Assembly: GCA_943736015.1 (NCBI GenBank)
Contig: OX031065.1
Span: forward strand, 51,624,992 to 51,688,991
Origin: Tridacna crocea
Taxonomy: Eukaryota; Mollusca; Bivalvia; Cardiida; Cardiidae
Reading direction: 5' to 3'
DNA length: 64,000 nt
Part shown: one piece after another, positions 20,709-30,600 of the stretch
Numbering within the stretch: the first letter of the stretch is position 1
Layout: each line of letters starts with the position of its first letter
The notes under the pieces: model-generated
Databases searched by the model: none
The model's input: the letters and a program-made list of their open reading frames with translations, nothing else
Told to the model about the DNA's origin: nothing
Translations under genes and position numbers: made by a program

Positions 20709-20914
20709 TCTTACGAACGAAGTCCGTAACAAAGAAACAAATCAATAAATGCATGGCAGAAATAAGGATCGGAGCGGGATTCGAACTCCGAACTCCCGGA
20801 CGCAAAGCCAATACCCTAACCACTGAGCCAAAGAGATATCTCCCTGACGCAGTAGCCAGGTATTGTATTTAAATCGGGAGTATGCCATGCAGGAAGGAGT
20901 GGTCTCCCGTAACA
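20709..20914 (-). repeat. 5' LTR of the TRIM
   Basis: Identical to the 3' LTR. The A box is at about 20820-20830 and the B box at about 20777-20787 on the minus strand. Confidence 0.85.
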
Positions 20915-21028
20915 CCCATAGTCACTAAAACAGAGAATTGTATGGTAAAGGGTCAATCAAAACAAAGTGAAGGCTAGATAGAAAGATTTGATAGATATAG
21001 AGATCCAATTATATGATATAGCAATGCC

Positions 21029-21259
21029 TAAACACTTTACCAAACTACAAAATTTTTTGACAAGTCCCTAACAAGAGTACTTGCAGAAGACACATTAAAT
21101 GTATCTAAAATGACAGAATTTGTGTTTGATAGGGTAGAAAACATTGTTGGAAAAGGAAAAAATGCTGGTCACCAGCATTTTCTCCTTTTCCCACAATATT
21201 TTCAAAAGACTCCTCCACTATGGTTGTTAAAAGTACATGTATTATACGGTAAAGAGTAA
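21029..21259 (-). mobile_element. TTAA hairpin MITE, family A
   Basis: TAAACACTTTACC to GGTAAAGAGTAAA; the tip is GCTGGTCACCAGC, perfect. Confidence 0.88.
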
Positions 21260-21683
21260 ATTTTATGAATTCTTGTTTCTTTTTCTGTATTTTCTCATTA
21301 TCTGTACACTTTTTATTCTGCAGGAACATATTTACTTGGCGCTACTGTCAATACCATCTGTAAGATGTAGGTTATCTTTGCTGAAATAAAGAGATGTTGG
21401 AGAACATTACTAAATTAACTCATTCCCAATTGTAACAAATGACATCATCTGTTGCACATTTCAGAAAATGAGTGAAATGATAACTTAATGGTGTGAAAAA
21501 CGTTGAGGGATAAGAGAAATTTATAGAAACCAGCAAATGCTCCTATCCTCCACATGACACACCAAAAAAATTGTCCTTGACATCAAGCACTACTCATCAC
21601 CGAGAAATTTATCAGTACCGGTAATTAGTATATCAAAATTTGTCTCATAATGCAACAGCTTATCACAGATTTTGTCAACTGTC

Positions 21684-21776
21684 TTAACTCTTTACCAATC
21701 GACAAAATAAAGGCGACTCAAAACTTAAAACTGACTTTGGAAAAATAGAAAACATTGCGGGAAAAGGAGAAAATGC
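21684..21776 (-). repeat. Half copy of family A MITE
   Basis: TTAACTCTTTACCAATCGACA to GAAAAGGAGAAAATGC; it is cut at the tip of the hairpin. Confidence 0.8.
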
Positions 21777-21875
21777 AACTAGTGCCTTGGGAAAAATATT
21801 GTGCAAAAAAAAAAAAGGTATAAGAAAACCTGGTAGAGCATGGATAGGTGCACTTGCTTGTGCATTATAACTTAA

Positions 21876-22686
21876 TACCCCCATTCCACTAGGCTGCGAT
21901 CCAAGGTGCTCTCACGGAGCGCCGTAGATCGCCATGCAGTCGCTACTTAATCACTTAAATCGTTATCAAAACATAACTTGAACATAAACATCGTAAATGG
22001 AGTGCTATCAGATCGCTCAAGAGCGCAAATGTTCCTCCAGTATGCTGGTCATTGCACTGCTATGTGATCCGGTAGCGACCATTAGAGATGCAGTAGCGCT
22101 CCGTAGCGATCAAGTGGCAATATGATCACACTCCCATATGATCAAGTGGCGATATGATAGCCCTCTGTTATGATCAAGTGGTGATAGGATAGAGCTCCCT
22201 TACAATCAAGTGATGATATGATGGTGCTTTGATCGCGCTTTCGGAAGACTACGTAAAAGAATGTCTGTTTCTCAGACTGGCAGTGCAGTGGTAAAATGCC
22301 GGACTTTCAATCCTGAGGCCTGCAGTTCGATACCCGGCCCAACCAGGACCTTTCTGAGACACCTTGAGTTTCCCACTCAACTAGAGGTGAACAGGTTTGG
22401 AACCCAGAGGTAGCCTCACATGTTTCGGTGCCTTACACTGGGCATCTTAAGTAACCAAGGTCGTATAAGATCGCAACTCCTAGCGAGGCTACGATATTGA
22501 CTATGTACAGTTTAATCGCTATCGGATCTCAATGGTCGTTACTTGATTGCCAGTGGAGCATCATCTGGTTGTTATCTAAGCGGGACTGTCCTCATAATCA
22601 CCAATCCGGCAGCGATCCGAGGCAATCTACGGCGCTCTGTACGAGCGCACAGAGCACCGTATATCGCGGCCTAGTGGAATGGGGGT
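21876..22686. mobile_element. TTAA-flanked DNA element with 18-bp TIRs and a nested SINE
   Basis: ACCCCCATTCCACTAGGC at the left and its exact inverse GCCTAGTGGAATGGGGGT at the right are flanked by TTAA (21872-21875 and 22687-22690). Subterminal regions carry GCGCTCC / GATCGC motifs and a repeated GATCAAGTGGYGATATGATA block (22085-22225). There is no transposase ORF. TTAA targeting is typical of piggyBac-type transposases. Confidence 0.75.
22265..22495 (+). mobile_element. tRNA-derived SINE nested in the TTAA element
   Basis: The A box TGGCAGTGCAGTGG (22278-22291) and B box GTTCGATACCC (22325-22335) form a tRNA-like head. An approximately 150-bp non-tRNA body follows (ACTCAACTAGAGGTGAACAG .. 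GGTGCCTTACACTGGGCATC). Ends are approximate. Confidence 0.6.
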
Positions 22687-22815
22687 TTAAACAAGCAACT
22701 CGTTGAAGAAAAATTTACTTGACCAAGCAATAGATGGTTGGACAGACAAAGCTAAAACTAAATCTCTCTGCCTGCAGCTGGGGATAATAATATTGAATTC
22801 AGTGGCAATAAAAAA

Positions 22816-23945
22816 GAGGGCCAAGATGGCCCTGGATCACTCACCTGAATTTTTGAGAGGACCATAGCCAATTGTTTTCAAAATTTAATCAGCCATTTCA
22901 GAGAAGAAGAATTTTAAAGAATTTCTTCATGTCTGTATAGTGTAAATAGCCCACAGCCATCAGAGCCATGTTTCTTGATGGATCAAAATTGCTCGAGCAA
23001 ATTTTGAAATGGGTCAACCAAAGAACATTTCTATGAAATTATATCAAAATCTGACCAGCCCTTTCAGGGAAGAAGAATTTTAAAGAATTTCTTCATGGCC
23101 ACATTATTGCAAGTAGCCCCCATTCACCAGAGCCATGTTTCTTGACGGATCAAAATTTTGCGAAATCTCTGTGAAATTATTTCAAAATCAGACCAGTGGT
23201 TTCTGAGAAGAAGAGTTTTTAAGAATTTCTTCATTTCCGTATAGTGCAAGTAGCCCCCATTCAGCAAAGCCATGGTTCTTGACTGATCAAAATTTTGCGA
23301 ACAGTTTTTGAAAAGGGTCATCCAAGGAACATTTCTGTGAAATTATTTCAAATTCTGACAAGCTGTTTCAGAGAAGAAGAATTTATAAGAATTTCTTCAT
23401 TTCTGTATATAGTGCAAGTAGCCTCCTTTCACCAGAGCCATGATTCTTGACGGATCAAAATTTCGCGAACACTTTTTGAAAAGGGTTATCCAAGGAACAT
23501 CCCTGTGAAATTATTTCAAATTCTGACCAGCGGTTTCAGAGAAGAAGAATTTTTAAGAATTCCTTCATTTCTGTATAGTGCAAGTAGCCCCCATTCACCA
23601 GAGCCATGCTTCTTAACGGATCAAAGTTTCGCGAACACTTTTTGAAAAGGGTCACCCAAGGAACATCTCTGTGAAATTATTTCAAATCTGACCAGCGGTT
23701 CCAGGAGAAGATTTTTAAAGAATTACCTAGAAAATTCCATTTGGTTGCCATAGCAACCGGAGTTTTTGACGGAATCAAATTCTGTGAACACTTTTTAAAG
23801 AGGACCTCCCAAGGAACATTCCAGCCAAGTTTGGTCCAAATTGGCCAAGCTGTTTAAAAGGAGTTGATGTTTAAAGAATTGTTGATGACGGACACCTGGT
23901 GATCCTGAAAGCTCCCCTTGAGCACTTTGTGCTCAGGTGAGCTAA
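22816..23945 (+). mobile_element. Non-autonomous Helitron-like element with ~five 160-168-bp units
   Basis: It starts near GAGGGCCAAGATGGCCCTGG. Tandem units are marked by GCCATG.TTCTTGACGGATCA. The 3' end has hairpin GAGCACTTTGTGCTC (23920-23934), AGGTGAG and CTAA (23942-23945). The 3' structure is a close relative of the element ending at 10983. Confidence 0.68.
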
Positions 23946-24289
23946 AAAGGGGGGAGGATCCCAAAAGATTTATTCTCTCATGGCTAAACCAGTATTTTTT
24001 TTTCCACCTTAAGTCCGTTCATTTGGGAAAGCTGACAGTGCCTTGGAAAGCGTGCTATATGCAGGACTGTTTAAAAAAAAAAACATACATGGCCAACAAT
24101 ATATAACTTAAGCACTATTGAGAATAGCATATAAAACCAAAAAACCAATCACCCAAACAAAAACACCACTTTCCCATAACTATAACTTTTTTTAAGATCA
24201 ATACATGTAGTTGTCCAAACACTGCCAATGGAGAAAACAAAAAGATACCAAAATCTAAAATGAAATAATAATGAAAAATTTCCATCATC

Positions 24290-24502
24290 CTTCTACCACA
24301 CAATCCTTTATCCTAACTAAACTGAGAAAAAGTCTTTTGAAAACCTCCTGGGAAAAGAAGGAAATACTGGTATCTAACTTTTTCCACAATGTTTTCAATT
24401 CTTTCTGAGGTGAATTCCATGATTCACACTGCATATGATCTGTCTTCTACAATCGTCAGCAATTTGTAAAAGTCTAAAATTGTGTCATTTGGAAAAGAGT
24501 TA
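24290..24502 (+). repeat. Family A MITE, diverged
   Basis: TACCACACAATCCTTTATCC .. TGAGAAAAAGTCTTTTGAAA .. TTTCCACAATGTTTTC .. GGAAAAGAGTTAA. The hairpin arms are partly lost. Its end lies 23 bp from the end of the transporter exon at 24526. Confidence 0.75.
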
Positions 24503-24525
24503 AAATAACGATAAACTAGTCTTAC

Positions 24526-24694
24526 CCATTCCTGGTGCTCTTTTCTTATAGACTACAAATGGGAAATAGAAGAAAAGTCCACTAATCATGAAGAGAAAGG
24601 CATAAAAGAACTCTATCCGTGGGTTTTGTATGATGGGGGCCACTACCAGATAAATGGAACATAATAGCACTATAATTGGTATGATAATGGGAAC
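24526..24694 (-). CDS. SLC7A9-like exon, TM11-TM12
   Basis: A TTTCAG acceptor precedes [20 protein letters not shown], and a second helix [20 protein letters not shown] follows, ending [10 protein letters not shown] plus one base before GTAAGA. It is 169 nt, entering in phase 0 and leaving in phase 1. It matches the last two membrane helices and the basic cytoplasmic turn. Confidence 0.9.
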
Positions 24695-27600
24695 CTGAAA
24701 AAAGAGATAAGAAAAGTTTGGAAATTAGATTTCATAACAGTCAACAATTTCATTTCTTCCCCCGGAAGAAACCTTTCAAAAGCTTTGCTACTGGAAAACA
24801 GTGAAAAACAAGAGCACGCGACCATGTAGGTGCCCACACTCAGCTGCAAAATGCTTGATTTTCAAGAAAATTTAAGTTGAAAAGGAAAAAAGATACTTTG
24901 ACACTTACTTAACCCTTTACCCCATAAGGCATTTCTATGGTATCTCTAATTGACCCTAAATAACAGCAAGGATAAAGCTGTTTCTTATGTGTACATGACA
25001 CCTTTTGATAGCATAGAAAGCATTGTGACAAAAGGTGAAATTGCTCGTGACGAGCAATTTCACCTTTTGCCACAATGTTTTCCAAAGGTTCCTACAAGCA
25101 ATGCGTAAAAATGAGTATCTATGGAGTAAAGGGTTAACCTTGTTGTTTATGTTCCCCTTTCCAAAGCCAACAACTTGTAGAAGTTTGAAGTAAACATCTT
25201 TGGTAATAACAGAGATATTACAAAATATCAATTTTTTGCATGTAGACAACATGGAAGACAATACAAGGGCTACAACAATTCTTTGACATTTTATTAGTCC
25301 TTTACCCCATAAGGCATTTCTATGGTATCTCTAATTGACCTTAAATAACAACAAGGATGAAGCCATTTTTAATATGTATAGGACACCTTTCGATAGCATA
25401 GAAAACATTGTGACAAAAGGTGGAATTGCTCGTCATGAGCAATTTCACCTTTTGCCACAATGTTTTCCAAAGGCTTCTACAAGCAATGTGTAGAAATAAG
25501 TATCTATGGAGTACAGGGCTAAAAAAAAAAAAAAAACACTCAGCCAATAAAGGAGAAATAGTTCTAATGCGCAGTTTCTTCTTAAATTGCTCATATGAAG
25601 CAGTTTCCTTTTTGCCATAATACTTTGATAAATATTTAAACTCTGCTTCAAGGTAATTATAATTATTAATTTTATTAAGATCTTTGTAGCACATTTGTCT
25701 CGGAAATTCATTCTTTTAAAATTCTGTAAAAACTAAAAGTCGAATAAAGAATCTGGCATAATTCAACATTCTGACATACATATTTTTAATTGGGTGTTAA
25801 TTTCTTAAAGCATCTATAAAACTCCATTATTGCTCCCAAGACATCTAATTAGTAGTGAAGCCTTTATCACTCAATTCCAACCTTTAGCAGCATTAGCTGA
25901 GACGGCTTTTGAACACACTGTCGAAAAGGCTGGTTATCAGCATTTTCTCCTTTATCTACAATGTTTTCCTCCCTTTCACAGACAAAGTTTTCCATGTGAG
26001 CCACAAATGGTTAGATACAATTATGTAAATGCTCATAAGCTTGATGAGTCAAAATATTTCTTCATGCAGTGAAGGCTCATATATTTTATTTCATGGGTCT
26101 ATTTTTAGAAATTTTATAGGTAAAGAAATGACATAATTTAAGCTGGGGGAGAATTATTTCCCCATCACAGCGAATAATTTCCTCCAACCGAAAATCTTGT
26201 TTATTAACTTGAGATCACTAGTTTTAAAAGTGGCATTCGTTGACAAAATAATCAGATGAAATATAATATATAATTTATTTCATCAGCTTGTGGTTAACAT
26301 GGGGAAATATTTGCCTCAAAATGGAAAGGTCTGCAAAAAAAACTCCCTTTTTAGGCAAATATTTCCCTATATTAACCACAAGCTGATGAAATAAACTCTA
26401 TATCATGATATTGGTAGTTGAGAAGATACAGCCACACAACATGGGATTTGGACCCACAAACATTTGATCCAACAGGCTGAATCTCAGACAATAATCTCAT
26501 CTCCAAAAAGAACAGTTTCCATAAATAGAGTTTATTTCATCAGCTTGTGGTTAATATGGGGAAATATTTCCCTAAAAAAGGGAAAGGTATGTGAAAATAA
26601 CGTATGCCTTATGGCATGCATTATTTTCGCGGACCCTTCCCTTTTGAGGCAAATATTTCCCCATATTAAACACAAGCTGATGAAATAAATTATATTTCCT
26701 CTGATTATTTTGTCAACGAATGCCACTTTTAAAACTACTGATCTCAAGTCAATTAATCAGATTTCAGCAAGAGGAAAATATTCACTGTAAAGGGGAAATA
26801 ATTCCTCTCAGCTTAAATGACGTCACTTCTTTACCCTTAACATTTCTAAAAATAGACACATGAAATATAATATAACTAAAAAAACATTCAAGTAGGTATG
26901 AATTTTATTGGTAAAATAACTCCACCTACCTTATATGGGCGTTTCCTATTTGGTTGGGTATATCGCAATACTAACAATGACAACATGGTCATCCCATAAA
27001 AGAACCATGCAGCAAAACTAAAAAAGTCTATTAGCTGAAATATTTCTCCAACTAAAACCATTGTGGCAGAAACCAGAGTCTGAAAAGATACATATTTTTG
27101 AAAATTTAATATAAGTTTATCTATCATTGCTGAATGAACCTAAAATTTAAGAGCAACCTAAAATTTAAGAGCAAAAGAACCTGAACAGCTTAATTCCCAA
27201 TAATATTACTTTATCTGACATTTTTGTATGAATACATTTAATGCCTTATTTCACTAAAGATATTAATCAAGCAACAGATAAATGAAACATACATTTTCAT
27301 TTGAGAGTGGAAACAACCACATTTTGTCAATGTAAGGCCATTCAGGGCCTGTGCACATCTACCATTCTTATGAAGGTTCCACGTCTTATTTATATTTTCT
27401 ATATTTGAAAGTACCACAGCGTCTGATTAGCTAAACAACTGTTGAGAAGTTGCGTTACTTTATAATTTAAATTCTTCTAATACAAAGATAGCATTTTGAA
27501 AGTGCATGACCAAAGTTCTTGTGAAAAGGATGACAAACTTGTAATCAGTAGATTGTCATTAATTTATAAAATATGGAAAATAAGACTAAGTATGTGCTTA

Positions 27601-30600
27601 AGCCTTTACCAAACAATCCTTAGTTTTCAAGACACTGAGATGGAAGCCTTTTGAAAACACTGTGGGAAAAGGAGAAAATGCTGGTAACCAGCATTTTCTC
27701 CTTTTCCCACAATGTTTTCTACCCTTCTTGAAACAAATTTCTATTTTTGAATTAGATTTATTTTGTTGCCTGCAAATGCTTTCAATTTAGACAAGTCTAA
27801 AATTTTGTTGTTTGGTAAAGAGTTAAGACTGGTTGGTGAAAATGGACCGTTGCAAGCCCTCGGTTAATCAAAGATCAAAATAACAATCTTGATGTGCTCT
27901 ATCTAATAGCAGCTAATTACACAATATTCCTGACAAACTGACTCTACAACACACCCAGCATGACCCAACTTTACCATATGACAAAAACTTTGACTTGTTG
28001 AATATGGAAGCATTTACGAACGACAAATAGAATGTGGCCCGAATGATGAAATTTTCTTGTTTTGAAAGGAAAGAATACATTGTAGGAAAAGGAGAAAATG
28101 CAAGATACAAAGATTGTGAGATAGGACAAAATGCTCAATATCAGCATTTTCTCCTTTTCCTATAATGTTTTCAAAAGTATTCTTGCTCAAGATCATTGAA
28201 ACTCCAGATTGTTTGGTCAAAGACTAACTCTTTCCCAAACAAGCCCTGGTTTTTACATGTCTGCAGTACAAGTCTTTAGAAAACACTGTGGGAAAAGGAG
28301 AAATTGCTCGTAACGAGCAATTTCTCCTTTTCCCACAGTGTTTTCTAGCCTATTGGAAAACTTTCTGCCATTTTCATCAAAGTCAAAATCGTCATCAGCA
28401 AAGACTTTGAGTTTGGGACAGTCTAAAATTTGTCATTTGGGAAAGGGTTAAGAGTGTGGATGAAGCATGAGTATACTTACAGAGACTAGCAACGAGGGCA
28501 ATGGTGTAAGCTGTCGTACATGGACATAAGAAAATACTTCTGGTAAATGACCTTCTCGTGAAGCAATGTACAGTACCCTGTTATAGAAAACAGAAATTTT
28601 GTTGGAATCTTTAGAATACCTGCTACAACTTACAATGCTTCTGCATTTTGATCGAGACAAGACTGAAGAGAATGGTAGATCTATCTTGCCCAACATTTTA
28701 AGAGATTTCTAACTACAAGCTTTGAAATCACTTTTTTTTTTTCCAACTGCCTAAATGCCAAGGCAGTGTCCTCTTTTTTTTTGCATTTTTACATCATTTT
28801 TAAGATAACTCCATTCACAACATGGACAACAGCTCTTATATTCACATTCCCTTAGCTTCTTCAGTACAAAGCTGGGATTAAAATATACCTTGCCCAAGGT
28901 CAGTCCTGTGAAAAAACTCAACATCTAACCTTGCGCAAAGCTAAAACCCAGGATAAATCATAACCAACGAGCCAGGTAGAACCCCTGAAGCACCCTTTTA
29001 TATTACTGCCAATATTTATAAAAAAGTTTTTCGTATCCCGATATGTTTAGAATCAATTTCGAAATGGAAGATAATGCATAAAAAGGATAGAATGCACATT
29101 GACAGACTCACTTTGAACATTTAATTATTTTGTCAATAACATCTCCATAATATTTGTTACTCAGTTATCACAAGATTTTTATTGTGAAAACAAGTTGCGC
29201 TCAAGTGGTCTTCATGGATCCTGAAGAAAGATAGCTTTTAACTCTTTACCAAACAACAAAATTTTGGACCTGTCCAAATTGAAAGCATTTGAAGACAACT
29301 AAATCACTGTGACTCAAAAATTTGAACTGGCATTGGGAAGAGTAGAAAACCTTGCGGGAAAAGGAGAAAATGCTGGTTAACAGCATTTTCTCCTTTTCCC
29401 ACAATGTTTTCTATCCTTCACAAAACAGATTTCAAAATTTTAGTCACTTTTATTTTCTCGTCTGCAAATGCCTTCGATTTGAACAATCCAAAAATTTTTG
29501 TGGTTTGGTAATGAGTTAAACCCATTATGGGAGAATATGGCTGATATATTTCAGAATGTGAAAAGTTAAGGAACATACCTGGCACCTGTGAAACAAGAAC
29601 CATTCGCTGCTCCAAATGTGGAAAATGTTACAGAAATAGGAATTATAACTGCTGCTGCACCTAAAACATGGTGACCCCATGTCTGCAAATAAAAAAAAAA
29701 AAATCAAAACAATGAAAAGAAATCTGAGAAAGATGCTACACAAATACTCATACATTTCGCAGTGATATGAAAATCAAATCATGGAAGTGTTGACTAAACT
29801 CCTTACCAAACAACATAATTGTAGGCTGGTCCAAATTGGAAGCATTTGCAGATAACAAATAACAGCAAGGATGAAGCTGTTTCTTACGTGTATATAACAC
29901 CTTTTAATAGCATAGAAAACATTGTGGCAAAAGGTGAAATTGCTCGTCACGAGCAATTTCACCTTTTGCCACAATGTTTTCTAAACGCTCCTACAAGCAA
30001 TGCGTAGAAATGAGTATCTATGGAGCAAAGGGTAAAGGAAAGTACTACTAACTGAGGCTACAGCTGTGGACTGCAGAAGTTCAAATTTGTCCATCACAGT
30101 GAAGTAAGAGATGTTGGTAAGAATGTAGCAGAGAGTCACCAATGGAATCCCAATCATTATTGCCCGCGGCAAATTTCTGAAACAGAAATGAATCATAATG
30201 TGAAAATTCAAAAATCATGGTTATATAAATTTAGGTATGTTCATTTCTCACAGTTTCTGTTGACAAAAAAAAAAGTTCTTACAATGGAAGAGGCAAGATT
30301 AATATGGAGTAGAAGACACCACTGTATTGACAGGCTTCAAATAAAACTGTCCTTTTGTTAACCCTTCACCACACTGAAAAATTTTAGACCTATCCAAATT
30401 GAAAGGATTTGCAGACAAAAATTTTGAAGATGCTCAAATAGTGCAATTTTGTTTTGGTTGGGCAGAAAACTTTGTGGGAAAAGAAGAAAATGCTGGTTAC
30501 CAGCATTTTCTCCTCTTCCCACAATGTTTTCAAAAGGCTTCTTTCTCAGGGGTGTTAGTAGTCGTCATTGTATGGTAAAGGATTAAATGATTCCTTTATT

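Larger units (their letters stand above)
20387..20914 (-). mobile_element. TRIM: miniature LTR retrotransposon with tRNA-like LTRs
   Basis: On the minus strand the order is a 206-bp LTR (20914-20709), a primer-binding site directly after it (20708-20691), about 90 bp without ORF, a purine-rich tract AAGAGGGGG (20603-20595) and a second 206-bp LTR (20592-20387). The LTRs are identical base for base and begin TGTTACGG. TGGG or ATGGG on both outer sides is a 4-5 bp target duplication, as made by LTR integrases. At about 528 bp with no gag or pol it fits the TRIM class and must be mobilised in trans. Identical LTRs indicate a recent insertion. The unusual part is a tRNA-like pol III promoter inside each LTR. 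SINE tandem duplication is the main alternative, but the PBS and PPT at the exact junctions argue against it. Confidence 0.82.
20198..20955 (-). mobile_element. Family A MITE interrupted by a TRIM insertion
   Basis: The left part (CTCTTTACCAGACCACAC.. GAGAAAATGCTGGTTAC.. CCCAAAATGTTTT) stops at about 20381. The right part (AGTCACTAAAACAGAG.. TATGGTAAAGGGTCAA) resumes at 20920. Everything between is the LTR element below, framed by a CCCAT-type target duplication. Confidence 0.85.

Noticed and set aside
20387-20914. Two tandem SINEs
   Set aside because: The PBS directly after one repeat, the purine tract directly before the other, identical lengths and a target duplication outside fit an LTR element better.
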